A stretch of DNA of 64,000 nt, taken from contig CM060680.1 of assembly GCA_030686995.1 (NCBI GenBank), forward strand, positions 198,511,322 to 198,575,321, given 5' to 3'. Positions 20,557-31,016 of the stretch are shown here, piece after piece. Origin of the DNA: Artemisia argyi. Taxonomy: Eukaryota > Streptophyta > Magnoliopsida > Asterales > Asteraceae. The position numbers and the translations under genes are program-made. The notes under the pieces were generated by a model. It was not told the DNA's origin. It did not search any database and worked only from the letters and a program-made list of their open reading frames with translations. Every line of letters begins with the position of its first letter. Positions within the stretch are counted from its first letter, which is position 1.

Positions 20557-22428
20557 ATGGATTTTGAAAATTACAAAGAAGGGCAATCTATGCAAAGACC
20601 ACCACTCTTTGAAGCAAATGGTTTTATATATTGGAAAAACCGTTTTGAAACTTACGTGAAATCTAAAGATATAGATTTGTGGTATATAATTATTGATGGT
20701 GATAACGTAGTTACTAACATCAAAGATGATGATCAAAAGAAATTAATAGGTAAAAATAATGAAGCTAAAATGATGCTTTATAATGCTTTGCCTAAGAAAG
20801 AATATGAAAGAGTCTTTTTGTGTAAAACCGCCAAAGATATTTGGCAATCTTTAATTGTCACTCATCAAGGAAACTCACAAGTTAAAGATAACAAAATTGA
20901 TCTTCTTGTTCAACAATATGAACAATTTGTTATTTCCGAAGATGAGATTATTGATAATGCCTTTGCTAGATTTAATACTATTATTACTTCACTTAAAGCA
21001 CTTGACGAATCTTTTTGTAGTAAGAACTTTGTCAGGAAATTTCTTATAGCACTCCATCCGAAGTGGAGAGCAAAAGTGACGGCAATTGAAGAATCTAAAG
21101 ATCTTTCAAGCATGTCACTTGAGCTAATTGGAAACCTCAAAGTTCACGAAATGGTAATGGAAAAAGATTCAGAACTAGTTAGAGGCAAGAAAGAAAAAGT
21201 TAAGTCCATTGCCTTGAAAGCTAGAGTCCAATCAAGTGATGATGAAGAATCTACTTCGGATAGTGATGATGAGGAATATGCTATGGTCGTGAGAGACTTC
21301 AAGAAGTTCTTTCGTAGGCGAGGGAAGTTTGTAAGGCAACCTAAAGATGACAAGAAAACCTTCCGGAAAGATCGTGATGATCGAAAAGGAAAAGTTGAAA
21401 GAAAATGTTATAGGTGTGGAGACACAAGTCATCTTGTAGGAGAATGTCCAAAACCACCCAAGAGCAAACCTCAACAAGCTTTTGTGGGTGGTGCTTGGAG
21501 TGACTATGAAGGAGATGATGATGAGCCAAAGAATGATGATATTGCTCTCATGGCTCACAACTCAAATGAGGTACTCTCCGACTCATCTTACTCCTCTATA
21601 GATGATGATACTTTACAAAATGAATATAACAAACTTTGTGAGTTAAGCTTAAAAATCATAAACAAAAATAAATTTTTGAAAACTAAAAAGGAGTTTTTAA
21701 AAAATGAAGTATATGAGTTAAAAGAAAAAGCTAAGAGATTAGAAAAGGGTAAAGGTATTGACACCTCATGCAAATCATGTGAAGAACTTAAACTTGAAGT
21801 TGAGAAACTTAAAATTACTCAAAATGATCTAATCAAACAAACCACAAAGTTCAAAAAGTTCGATAAGAGCATTTCATGTGTGGATGAAATTATGAAACTT
21901 CAAAAGTCACCTTTTGATAAAACATGTCTAGGTTTCAGGAAGGTAGAAATCATTAAGGGTCAAACGAAACAAGAAAAGAACGCACATGAAACAAACAAAA
22001 TTGCTACAGCAGCCCGTGGACCAGACGGAACCCAAATTAGGGTTCCGCCCGTTGGCCCCGAGGGTTCCGCCAGGTCTGCTGCAGCAGTAACTCCATCCAC
22101 ATCGGGTCGTTCAAAATTTGTTAAAGTTACATATAAAAATGGAACAAAACCTGCCTTTAGAACTGGAGTAGGACTTAGTAAAAATGAATTTAGAGCTAAG
22201 ACTACTCAACCAAGACCTAAGACTCCAATTCCCAAACGCCCCTTTCCAAAGAGCAACTTCAACGCTCGACCAAACTATCAACAAGTTTGGAATCAAAACA
22301 CTCCTGGACATTACCAAAATTCAAACTACATGCCATGGAACCCTTATGCTCTATTTTCGTACTTGGAACAAATTAATGGCATGCTTAACCAAAATGGACC
22401 CATGAGAAATTGGGGACCAAATGTTTGA
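20557..22428 (+). pseudogene. SIRE-like gag polyprotein (capsid/nucleocapsid)
   Basis: The ATG at 20557 (MDFENYKEGQSMQRPP) is the usual start for this gag; an upstream TTG is not needed. The capsid-like part spans about residues 1-220 (WKNRFETYVK, AKDIWQSL, FARFNTIITSLKAL). An acidic Ser/Asp stretch follows, then a CCHC zinc knuckle CYRCGDTSHLVGEC near residue 284 (about 21406-21447). A Lys/Glu-rich coiled coil covers about 21620-21900. A segment at about 22003-22092 encoded by the palindromic module is Gly/Pro/Ala-rich and looks inserted. TGA at 22426-22428 and TAG at 22444-22446 separate gag from the protease in the same frame. I read them as damage, because elements of this kind usually carry a continuous frame here. 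Confidence 0.85.
22003..22092 (-). repeat. Palindromic module A (inside gag, inverted orientation)
   Basis: The core GACGGAACCC, six bases, GGGTTCCGCC is at 22024-22049. A third decamer GGGTTCCGCC at 22062-22071 starts 22 bp after the second. CAGCAG-type triplets flank both sides. Read on the minus strand, it aligns with modules B and D (decamer, 12 bp, 26-bp core, TGGTCC-type tail). It keeps the gag frame open. Confidence 0.75.
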
Positions 22429-22446
22429 GTGTTTTTCATAAAATAG

Positions 22447-25400
22447 GTGTGCCTCAAAGTTTGTTTGGAACCGGATGAATGGATTAAAGATAGCGGTTGT
22501 TCAAGGCACATGATGGGTAATAAAAGCCTCTTCTCAACATATCACAAATGTGATGGAGGTAATGTTACGTTTGGTAGTAATGCTAAGAGCAAAATCATCG
22601 GAAAAGGTACAATCTCTCATGACTCCCTTTCTATAGATGATGTTGCTCATGTTGATAACTTAGGATTTAATCTTCTTAGTATTAGTCAACTTTGTCGTAA
22701 TAAGTATAATGTCCTTTTTAGTGAAAACGGTAGTAAAATTCTTAAAGATGGTATAACCGTAGCCAAAGGTGTCCTTAAGAACAACGTATACGTCATGAAG
22801 TTGGATTCAACATCTAGAGACAAACTTTGTCTTACCTCATTAGATGAATCTTCAACTTTATGGCATGGACGTTTAGGACATGCTAACATGAGACTAATCC
22901 AAAACCTCTCCTCCAAAGACTTAGTTCGAAACCTACCTAAGTTGAAATATGACCAACACTTTTGTGATGCTTGCAAAGTCGGTAAACAAGTCCATGGTAG
23001 CCATAAGGCTAAAAACTTGGTTTCTACATCTAGGTGTCTAGAACTTTTGCATATGGATTTATTTGGTCCATCCGCTATACAAAGTTATGGAGGTAACTTC
23101 TACACTTTGGTAATAGTTGATGATTAGTCAAGATATACTTGGACAAAAATTTTGAAAAGTAAAAATGAAGCCTTTGATAAATTTGAAATTCTAAGTAAGA
23201 AAATTCAAAATCAAGTAGGATCTAATATTGTGTCTATTAGAATGGATCACGGTCGTAAATTTGATAATGAATTTCAATTTGGAAACTTTTGTGATAAAAA
23301 TGGTATAACTCATAACTTTTCGGCTCCACGTACTCCTCAATCTAATGGTGTAGTAGAACGTAAAAACCGGACATTGCAAGAGATGAGTAGAACAATGCTT
23401 AATGAACAAAACATTCCACAAAAGTTTTGGTGTAATGCCGTTGACACTTCAACATATATTTTAAATCGAGTCTTAATTAGACCATTTTTGAATAAAACTC
23501 CTTATGAACTATATAAAGGTAAAAAGCCTACATTAGGATACTTTAGAGTGTTTGGGAGTAAATGTTTCATTCTTAACACCAAGGATTATCTCACCAAATT
23601 TGACCCAAAGTCTTATGAAGGTGTATTTCTTGGATATTCACAAAATAGTAAAGCGTACATTGTTTTGAACAAAGAAACCTTAAGAGTCGAGGAATCGTTA
23701 AACGTAACATTTGACGAAAGTCCACCTCCCTCTAAGATATCACCTTTGGTAGATGATGACTTAGTTGAAAGCCAAGCAATTGAATGTCAAGAAATCTTAG
23801 GTAATGACAAGGAAGATGAACTATTAAACAAAGAACTTGTCAATGTCAAAGAATCTAAAAGTCATCCATTAGACGGTGTCATAGGCAACATTAACGAAAG
23901 AACACTTAGATCAAAAGTTCAAAATGAAAGCAACTACTTTTGTTTCGTGTCAACCATTGAACCGAAAAACATTAATGAAGCCATTAAAGATGAATCTTGG
24001 ATAATTGCAATGCAAGAAGAATTAAACCAATTTGTTAGGAATGATGTATGGACATTAGTTCCTCAACCAAAGAGTCAAACTATAATTGGAACAAAATGGG
24101 TATTTCGAAATAAAATGGATGAAAATGGAATTGTGTCTAGAAACAAAGCTAGGCTAGTTGCACAAGGATATAACCAACAAGAAGGCATTGACTACGATGA
24201 AACTTTTGCTCCGGTTGCTAGGCTCGAGTCAATTAGAATCTTACTTGCATATGCATGTGCACACAATTTTAAACTTTTTCAAATGGACGTCAAAAGTGCA
24301 TTTCTAAACGGAGTCATTAATGAAGAAGTGTATGTTGCTCAACCACCGGGCTTCATCGATTTTGAAAAACCAAATCATGGTTACAAACTTAAAAAGGCTC
24401 TTTACGGACTTAAGCAAGCTCCAAAAGCATGGTATGATCGACTTAAAACATTCCTAGTTGACCATAAGTATACCATGGGCTTAGTTGATAATACTCTCTT
24501 CACTAAGAAGAAAGACTCACATATTATCATAGTCCAAATCTATGTTGATGACATTATATTCGGATCAACTTGTCAAGAATTATGTGTGGATTTCTCAAAA
24601 ATCATGCATGACGAGTTTGAAATGAGTATGATGGGAGAACTCAACTTTTTCCTAGGACTCCAAATCAAACAACTAGAAGATGGTATCTTCTTTAACCAAT
24701 CTAAATATATTAAGGACATGCTTAAGATATTTGGACTAGAAGATTCGAAACCTATCAAAACTCCCATGTCCACGGAAACTAAACTCACCAAGGATGAAGA
24801 AAGTGAATCCGTAGATAGTACTAAATATAGAGGTATGATTGGTAGTCTACTTTACCTAACGGCTAGTAGACCCGACATTATGTTTAGTGTTTGTCTATGT
24901 GCTCGTTTTCAAGAAGATCCTAAAACTACCCATCTCGAAGCCGTTAAAAGGATTTTTAGGTATATTAAGGGCACTACACATTTAGGTTTATGGTATCCCA
25001 AAGGAACGGGAATAGACACCATAGTGTATGCCGACTCGGATCATGCCGGTGACTATGTCGATAGAAAAAGCACAAGTGGTATTTGTACTTTTGTTGGACA
25101 TTGTCTCACCTCATGGTTCTCTAAGAAGCAAACAGCTCTTGCTATCTCAACAACAGAAGCCGAGTACGTTTCGGCCGGAAAGGCATGTCAACAAGCTCTT
25201 TGGATGAAGCAAGCTCTTGTCGACTACGGAATTCAACTCAACAACATCACAATTCTTTGTGACAACAAAGGTGCCATTGATCTTAGCAAAAACCCGGTTC
25301 AACATGCTCGTACCAAACATATTGAAATTCGTCATCATTTCCTTCGTGACAACGTCCAAAAAGGAAATATCTCAATTGAGAAAGTTTCTTCCGAAGATAA

Positions 25401-25488
25401 CATAGCCGACATTCTCACAAAACCTCTTAAACGTGAACCTTTTAATCTTCTTAGGCTAGGCTTAGGACTCATGGAACCTACATTGTAG
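22447..25488 (+). pseudogene. SIRE-like pol: protease, integrase, reverse transcriptase, RNase H
   Basis: This is the same frame as gag. The protease active site is DSGCSRHM (22489-22512). The integrase zinc finger is WHGRLGHAN ... CDACKVGKQ, followed by HMDLFGPS. A TAG at 23125-23127 interrupts the DDE core in the VDD stretch, and the frame continues to 25488. Further motifs are [28 protein letters not shown] (Asp and Glu of DDE), the RT stretch [12 protein letters not shown] with [10 protein letters not shown] (about 24541-24570), and RNase H with [18 protein letters not shown] and [10 protein letters not shown]. It ends [16 protein letters not shown], the usual Copia C-terminus. Together the parts would reverse transcribe and integrate the element. 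The stops make this copy dependent on others. Confidence 0.9.
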
Positions 25489-26312
25489 TTCTGGACATTA
25501 GACAAAAATCAAAACAAATCCAAAACCATTTTTCTCAGCAGGGTCGGCGGAACCCTCAGCCATAACGGACGGAACCCAACCCAGGGTTCCACCGTGTCTG
25601 TCGACCTGCAGAATCATTCTCTTTGTTTATATTAAACCAAACACCCATTATCTCATACCACCACTTCAAGGCTGCTACTATTCACTTCACCACTCATCCA
25701 CACCTACGAATTCTTGGTCCTCCATTCATTTACATTGCAAATCAATCATCATTGTAAGTATTCTAAACATGATTACAATCCTGATCTGAGTCTAGGAATT
25801 CTATTTCTTGCACAAAAACAAAAACTTGGGGTTATGCACTAACTTGAAAAACTCATGCATTAGATTAGGTGTTTAATAAAACTAATCATGTTTCCCATAG
25901 TTAGGAATTGCATCTTTAATTAGTATAAACATGTTTGCTAAAACACCCCATGTCAAATCTTTCAAAAAAATTTCTCACGAGTAGGACAAATATTTTTTCG
26001 TCTCACATTGAGAATACAAAATCAAAATGTTATTTTTAAAACATCACTTGCATAATGTCTCTTGAATGCTAAAGGGAATACATAACCAATATATATTTTC
26101 GGGTACATTCAAACGAAGCTACATTGAACTAGGAGCGTTTGGGTTATCTTTTGTTTTATAACAAAACTTGCATAAAACGATTTTGAAGCATCAAAATGAG
26201 TCAAGATAACCGCACCTCCACATTGTTTTCATATAGGCACACACTAGAACTTCCACATTATAATAGTGGTTTACGTAAACTAAAAATGTGAAATTTTGTT
26301 GTTCTAGGAATC
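25489..26312 (+). other. Spacer after pol with palindromic module B and a candidate intron
   Basis: No ORF. Module B lies at the start. The sequence ATTGTAAGT (donor GT at 25754) and a pyrimidine-rich TTTTGTTGTTCTAG (acceptor AG at 26306-26307), nine bases before the ORF3 ATG, would bound a 554-base intron. Splicing would remove the upstream start-rich spacer before ORF3. This is inferred from consensus only. Confidence 0.45.
25546..25593 (+). repeat. Palindromic module B (after pol)
   Basis: Decamer GGCGGAACCC at 25546-25555. The core is GACGGAACCC (25568-25577), six bases, GGGTTCCACC (25584-25593). Spacings are 22 and 16 bp, identical to module D. A CAGCAG precedes it and CTGCAG follows at about 25606. 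Confidence 0.75.
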
Positions 26313-26315
26313 ATC

Positions 26316-27425
26316 ATGCCTCCTCTAACCCACTACGACCACAAGGACACCATTAAGTACCTACCAAAACACCACAAAACCAAAGGCCTTACCGCAAATC
26401 AAGTAAACGTTTTCAAAGCCCTAGAAAAACACTATGTCCATGAGGGTAGAACCATAGACCCATCTTTCCTAGAAGGCACAAACCTTTACGCCAATTTTGC
26501 CACAATCAACTTTGAGTGTCTTTTGAATATCGACGAGCCTATTTGTCCTAGGTTCATTCTAGAGTTCTATGCATCATGCGTCCTCTCAACGGATGATTAT
26601 GGTCATATATCTATCAACTTTAGGGTTAGCGGCCACCAATACTCCTTCACTCTTGAGGAGTTTGCTCAAATCTTAGGTGTTCCAAACCGTGGTACTTGCC
26701 TCTATTCCGACTTGCACTCCCTCTCAACTCTTGACAACCTCCAAGACCGTATCCATCCTTATGACACACCCTTTGTCTCAAAAGACATACTCCGTGACCA
26801 CCTCTTTGTTAGGACCACCACCACTAGGAGAACCCGTTCGGGGAATGAGGTCGATAAGGACCCATATGGAATGGAAATGAACGAACTCAAACCCCAATTT
26901 AAGAAATGGGAGGAAGTCCTTAGAGCCAATGTTATTAGCACAATAGGGAACCGTGACCATATCAACCTTTGCCTTTGCTAAATGCTCTACTCCTTGTACG
27001 TTAGGCATCCCTTCAACCTTGCCTACTACATGGCCAAGAGAATGGCCGACATTCCCGTGCATGGCACAACGGCTATGCCATATGGAATGCTCTTGACCCG
27101 TCTCTTTAGGTTCATCTCACCCATTCCACCAACTTCAAATGGTCTTCGTCTTGACTACACTCTCATTCCATACACCTTTGTTCCACTTAGTGATAAGAGA
27201 GTTTACAAAGCCCAAGGAAAACGCCCACATCCTCCTACCTCATCTTCGTCTTCCTCAATGAGTGAAGATGACAATTTGCCAAACTCTAGGCTCCCTCCTC
27301 TCGAATACCTTTCTCAACTTCCGGATATTCCTAATGAGTCGGAGGAGTTCAAGCAAACAAAGGGGATGTTTAAGAATCTTGGAAGATTCCTTGAAAAACT
27401 CAAGAACAAGATCGACCGTCAATGA
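26316..27425 (+). pseudogene. SIRE-like accessory ORF3 (env-position protein), one internal stop
   Basis: ATG 26316 opens 221 codons to TAA at 26979-26981. The same frame continues for 147 codons to TGA at 27425. The sequence (GTNLYANFATINFECLLNIDEPICPRFILEFYAS, LEEFAQILGVPNRG, GNRDHINLCLC then MLYSLYVRHPFNLAYYMAKRM) matches a protein I recall after pol in many Asteraceae SIRE elements, sometimes called a putative plant transposon protein. It has no signal peptide or clear membrane helix, so calling it envelope would rest on position only. The C-terminal part has a Ser run and an acidic/Lys coiled tail. Function unknown. Confidence 0.72.
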
Positions 27426-27789
27426 GTGCGAGTGTGTAGGAGTGTTTGGCACAAGGTGCTATTTGAACAAATTTGGTCGTTTAAACAATATTTGTTATGA
27501 ATTTGTGTGTTAGTACAATGTTTGATACAATTTGGAACATGTAATATCTAACTTTGATGCAGGTAGACAACTCTTGGCAAGTTGTCAAATTTTCAAGTTT
27601 ATGATATTTTCACTAAGTATAGTGAAATTCTCGACCTCAAGGTCAAAGTCCTATGAAATGCATGTTTACGTGTCTAATTTTTGCATTGCCGAACCAGAAA
27701 TGCCTTATCTCTTTGATTTTAGGAGTTTTCGAAAATTTTGAAAATCGCCTCGCGGGTCAAAAACGTGGACTGCCACTTTTTTCACCCCT

Positions 27790-27891
27790 GGCGGATCTGG
27801 CAGTACCCAATATTGGGTTCCGCCAGTACAATTTCTGGGAATCCCAGAATTTGCCCAACGGACCAGGCGGCACCCTCAGATGGGTTCCGCC
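27790..27891 (-). repeat. Palindromic module C (two cores, between ORF3 and ORF4)
   Basis: Core C1 is GGCAGTACCC (27799-27808), six bases, GGGTTCCGCC (27815-27824). Core C2 is GGCGGCACCC (27866-27875), TCAGAT, GGGTTCCGCC (27882-27891). The C2 centre is the reverse complement of the module D centre (ATCTGA), so C2 is D in the opposite orientation with one base changed. Confidence 0.75.
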
Positions 27892-28398
27892 TGTGCAGAA
27901 TTTTTTGTTTTCTTTTTCGCCAATTCAACATTGAAACACCAAAATCCAATCCTTTTAGGTAGAAACCCATTACTTGCAATGTGTTTAGCATGATAGGATA
28001 CTCCTTCTTCCATAAACTTAACTAAAACCAATTCCTGCCAAAAATTCAAATTTAACCATAACAACCTCAAGGACCCCTCAAACATTAAGGAAGGAACCCT
28101 TTTAAGGGATCCTTGAAATCCCTGAGATTTATACTACCACAAATCCACCAAAACCACTATGCATTTAGTGCAAAACTTGTCTTCTCACTTCACCATTTTC
28201 ATTGGATTGACTTCCATGATTTGACAACCCACAATTAGTTTTCCAAATCATTAGAAACCTCCATTTTTGTATGGACTAACATCAAATCCAAACACTCCTT
28301 TCCATAATCCATCAACACTATAAATTAAGCCATCCTAAACACCATCAAATCACACCTTCCTCAACACAATTTCTGAAACTTATAAACCATTTTTCACC

Positions 28399-29307
28399 AT
28401 GACTAAGTCAACAAACACCTCTCAACCATCAAGACCCATCCGGAAAACCGCCCGGATTAGTGTTAAACCACTATGGTCCAATCAACCCATCAACCTAAGC
28501 TCCTCATCCTCGGATGAATTCACATCACCCATAAAAAATGAACACTTTTTGAACCTTGCATCTCCATCACCATCACCAAATGAACCAAATGAGCTCACTC
28601 CACCACCAACTAAATCACCTATTGACCCAACTCCACCAAGTGCTCCAACTCAACCATCCAAAACTTCATCACCATCACCATTACCCAAAATTGAGCCAAT
28701 GGAACTATTTGGGTCTCCTCCCACATCACCACATCCATTTGTCCAAGATCTTAATGATCTTCCACCAAGACCTACACAACCACCACCTTTTGCAAATGAA
28801 TCACCAAGGTCAATTCTTAACCAAGATAACCTTTTTCACCACATTCAACCACCACAACAAGTGTACCATCAACCTAAACCATTATTGTTTCACCCCATCT
28901 ACCATGACATCCATGGTCCTCTATATGGAGAACCAAACTTTGAAAACAATGATCACCCAAATCCACCACATTCTCAAGCCCAAACCTATGAGACTTTCTT
29001 TCCCTCATATGAGGAAATCCAAAGCATGGTTGAGAACCACCTTCATCAAGCAATGGAATTTCAAACCACCTTGCTTGACTCAATACCAAATCCATTCTCC
29101 ACCCAAGAACCAAAAACCAACCAACCATCAAACCAAGAAACCAAAACCAACCGATTTCAACCCACTCATCCCCATGCTTGCTCAAATTGTGAGCAAATGG
29201 GTGAAACCATCAAAACATTGCTTAACCAATTCCAAAACGAAACACGTTTTGCATTCCAACACGTCATAGAACGTTTGGATGCTCTTTCCCACCCCAACAA
29301 ATCCTAG
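28399..29307 (+). CDS. SIRE-like accessory ORF4, proline/serine-rich protein
   Basis: An intact 302-codon ORF from ATG 28399 to TAG 29307. The N-terminal 30 residues are basic (RPIRKTARISVKP). Residues about 35-250 are very rich in Pro, Ser, Thr, Asn and His with PPP and SPSP runs. The C-terminal ~90 residues form a predicted helical region (EEIQSMVENHLHQAMEFQ, then METIKTLLNQFQNE-like) with a CSNC pair. No signal peptide or membrane helix is seen. It is the only undamaged ORF of this element and lies between ORF3 and the PPT. Proline-rich regions have been described in SIRE env-like proteins, so a relation is possible. I do not recognise a family. Confidence 0.6.
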   Translation: MTKSTNTSQPSRPIRKTARISVKPLWSNQPINLSSSSSDEFTSPIKNEHFLNLASPSPSPNEPNELTPPPTKSPIDPTPPSAPTQPSKTSSPSPLPKIEPMELFGSPPTSPHPFVQDLNDLPPRPTQPPPFANESPRSILNQDNLFHHIQPPQQVYHQPKPLLFHPIYHDIHGPLYGEPNFENNDHPNPPHSQAQTYETFFPSYEEIQSMVENHLHQAMEFQTTLLDSIPNPFSTQEPKTNQPSNQETKTNRFQPTHPHACSNCEQMGETIKTLLNQFQNETRFAFQHVIERLDALSHPNKS

Positions 29308-29366
29308 ACAATCCTTGGAGGCCGTTTGCCCCAATCTAGGAATGTAGGATTTTATTTTATTTTCTT

Positions 29367-29368
<2 letters not shown>

Positions 29369-29419
<51 letters not shown>
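29369..29419 (+). repeat. Poly(T) run, 51 bases
   Basis: An uninterrupted T tract about 60 bp after the ORF4 stop. Runs this long are unstable and its length may be an assembly estimate. It yields a spurious poly-Lys frame on the other strand. Confidence 0.9.
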
Positions 29420-29421
<2 letters not shown>

Positions 29422-29878
29422 TTTTTGTGTTAAAGTAGAAGAATAACTCCACATTTCTTGTCTTTTGACTTTTATAAGTCAAAATTTTACTTGGAATGAT
29501 ATTTCTTTCTACTTACTTTTGTGCATTGTTGGTTGATCAATCTTTGGTTTGTCAATGTGGTTGCAATGTGTCTGGTAACTACAAGCTTGACTATATATAT
29601 CACCAACTAACCATTTTTTTGTAGGTCTCAAAATCCATGTTTCCCATCTTGGCACTCCATTTAGGGGGGGTATCGACCAAGGGGGAGCATGGCCATTATT
29701 CCGCTTCGCTACTCTACTTTTTGTTTCGACAAAAAGGGGGAGAAATATATTAAACCTTCAATACTTGATATGCTTTTCTTCTCTTAAGTAAAACAAGGTT
29801 AATATAATTTTTTTTTAAGTCTTGAAAACCAAGATTTTGCGTGTTACTTAAAAACAAAGTTTATGTTTTGTCATCAAC

Positions 29879-29892
29879 AAAAAGGGGGAGAT
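29879..29892 (+). other. Polypurine tract of SIRE-like element
   Basis: AAAAAGGGGGAGAT lies directly before the 3' LTR start TGTTAATATAA. An identical AAAAAGGGGGAGA lies upstream at about 29732-29744, a possible second PPT. The sequence between is non-coding. Confidence 0.75.
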
Positions 29893-31016
29893 TGTTAATA
29901 TAAATATCGCCAAAAAACGTTATTTATATTTTACGATCTTCGCTAAGTTTTGTTAACGACAAAATGTAAACTTTAGTTTCTAAGCAAAACATAATCTTAC
30001 TTTTTAAGACTTGCATAAACTAGACTTTTGCTACATTTTACATTTCATAAAACACAACACAAAGTTTATTTCTTAAATTAGAAATTGTCACATCACATTT
30101 ATGGCAAGTTTTGTCATTATGCATTTATGGAAAGAAGTGTGTTTGACTAACTTTGTTGTTGCTTGCAAGCTTTGTATTTGACTTGTTTTTAAGTGATGTG
30201 ACATTGTTTGGTTGCTAGGAGTTATGAGACAAGACCTTGTTTGGTTTGAAGAGTTATTGCAAAAACCTACTGCAGACCCGGCGGTACCCTGGGGGTACAC
30301 GGGCGGAACCCATCTGAGGGTTCCGCCTGATCCGCCAAGCATGCAGTGTGGTGTGCTATAAATACCAAGCCATAACTTGATTTTTGGCTAACCTCTTGAG
30401 ATCATATTCTACACACATACTCATCTTTTCTTCTAACCTCTTAACATTGTAAATGTGAAGTTTCCTCTTGTAGCAAAGAAGCTCGCAAGGTCATCAAAAG
30501 TTACAAGTTTCCAACACAACGTTGCAAGACTTGTTAGCTTAGTATTGTGTAAACTCTTATTGTTTACACGTCATTTGTTTGTGTATATTCTGTAGTGAGT
30601 GGTTAGTATTTTAGTCCTCAAAATACAAAGAGTGTTGGGAGTTGTTGTACCCTAGTAAAAGAACTAACGGGAGTGGTTGTGCCCTTGTAAAAGAACTCGA
30701 CATTTAGCTTTGTGTCGGTAAAAGTATAAGCGACGTGTAAGGTTTTCTCCGCCGGTGAAAGGAGCTTGTTGACTAGCGAAAGAAACTCTCGAGTTGGATA
30801 CTCGGGGCGTGGACGTAGGGCAAGGAAAAAGAGTCCTTGTAGCCGAACCACGATAAATACTCATGTTGTGGTTTGATCGTTTCTTTCATTTACTTGCATG
30901 TTATATATTGTGTTTGTGCATATATCTTTGATTAAACGGAAAGTTTCAAAGCTAACTTAACAAGTTAAAAAGATTTTAATCGGTAAACTATTCAACCCCC
31001 CTTCTAGTTTTCCACA
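29893..31016 (+). repeat. SIRE-like 3' LTR, 1124 bp
   Basis: Begins TGTTAATATAA and ends TTTTCCACA. Palindromic module D (30280-30327) lies about 30 bp before the TATA box CTATAAATA (30356-30364). After the TATA box comes leader-like sequence. The right flank ATCTC resumes the Tekay ORF. Confidence 0.9.
30280..30327 (+). promoter_or_regulatory. Palindromic module D in U3, just upstream of the TATA box
   Basis: Decamer GGCGGTACCC (30280-30289), then the core GGCGGAACCC (30302-30311), ATCTGA, GGGTTCCGCC (30318-30327). Spacings are 22 and 16 bp. The TATA box starts at 30356. The position suggests a promoter or enhancer site, but the same module also sits in gag and in both spacers. Confidence 0.7.

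Larger units (their letters stand above)
20379..31016 (+). mobile_element. SIRE-like Ty1/Copia element with two accessory ORFs
   Basis: The order is 5' LTR remnant, PBS, gag, protease-integrase-RT-RNase H, long spacer, accessory ORF3, accessory ORF4, PPT, 3' LTR. A large gag with coiled coil, the pol wording and extra ORFs after pol fit the SIRE (Maximus) lineage. The 5' LTR keeps only about 110 of 1124 bp, so no 5' TSD remains. The 3' LTR is complete. It sits inside the Tekay internal region, whose reading frame resumes at 31018. Three premature stops in gag-pol and one in ORF3 make this copy defective. Confidence 0.87.

Noticed and set aside
22426..22446. TGA and TAG between gag and protease in the SIRE-like element as programmed readthrough
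   Set aside because: Two stops within 20 bases plus a third at 23125 are better explained as mutation; no typical readthrough context is seen.
26316..27425. ORF3 as a true viral-type envelope
   Set aside because: No signal peptide, transmembrane helix or fusion-peptide-like segment is visible; only its position after pol supports the idea.
29182..29454. Minus-strand frame with a poly-Lys stretch
   Set aside because: It is produced by the 51-base poly(T) run.
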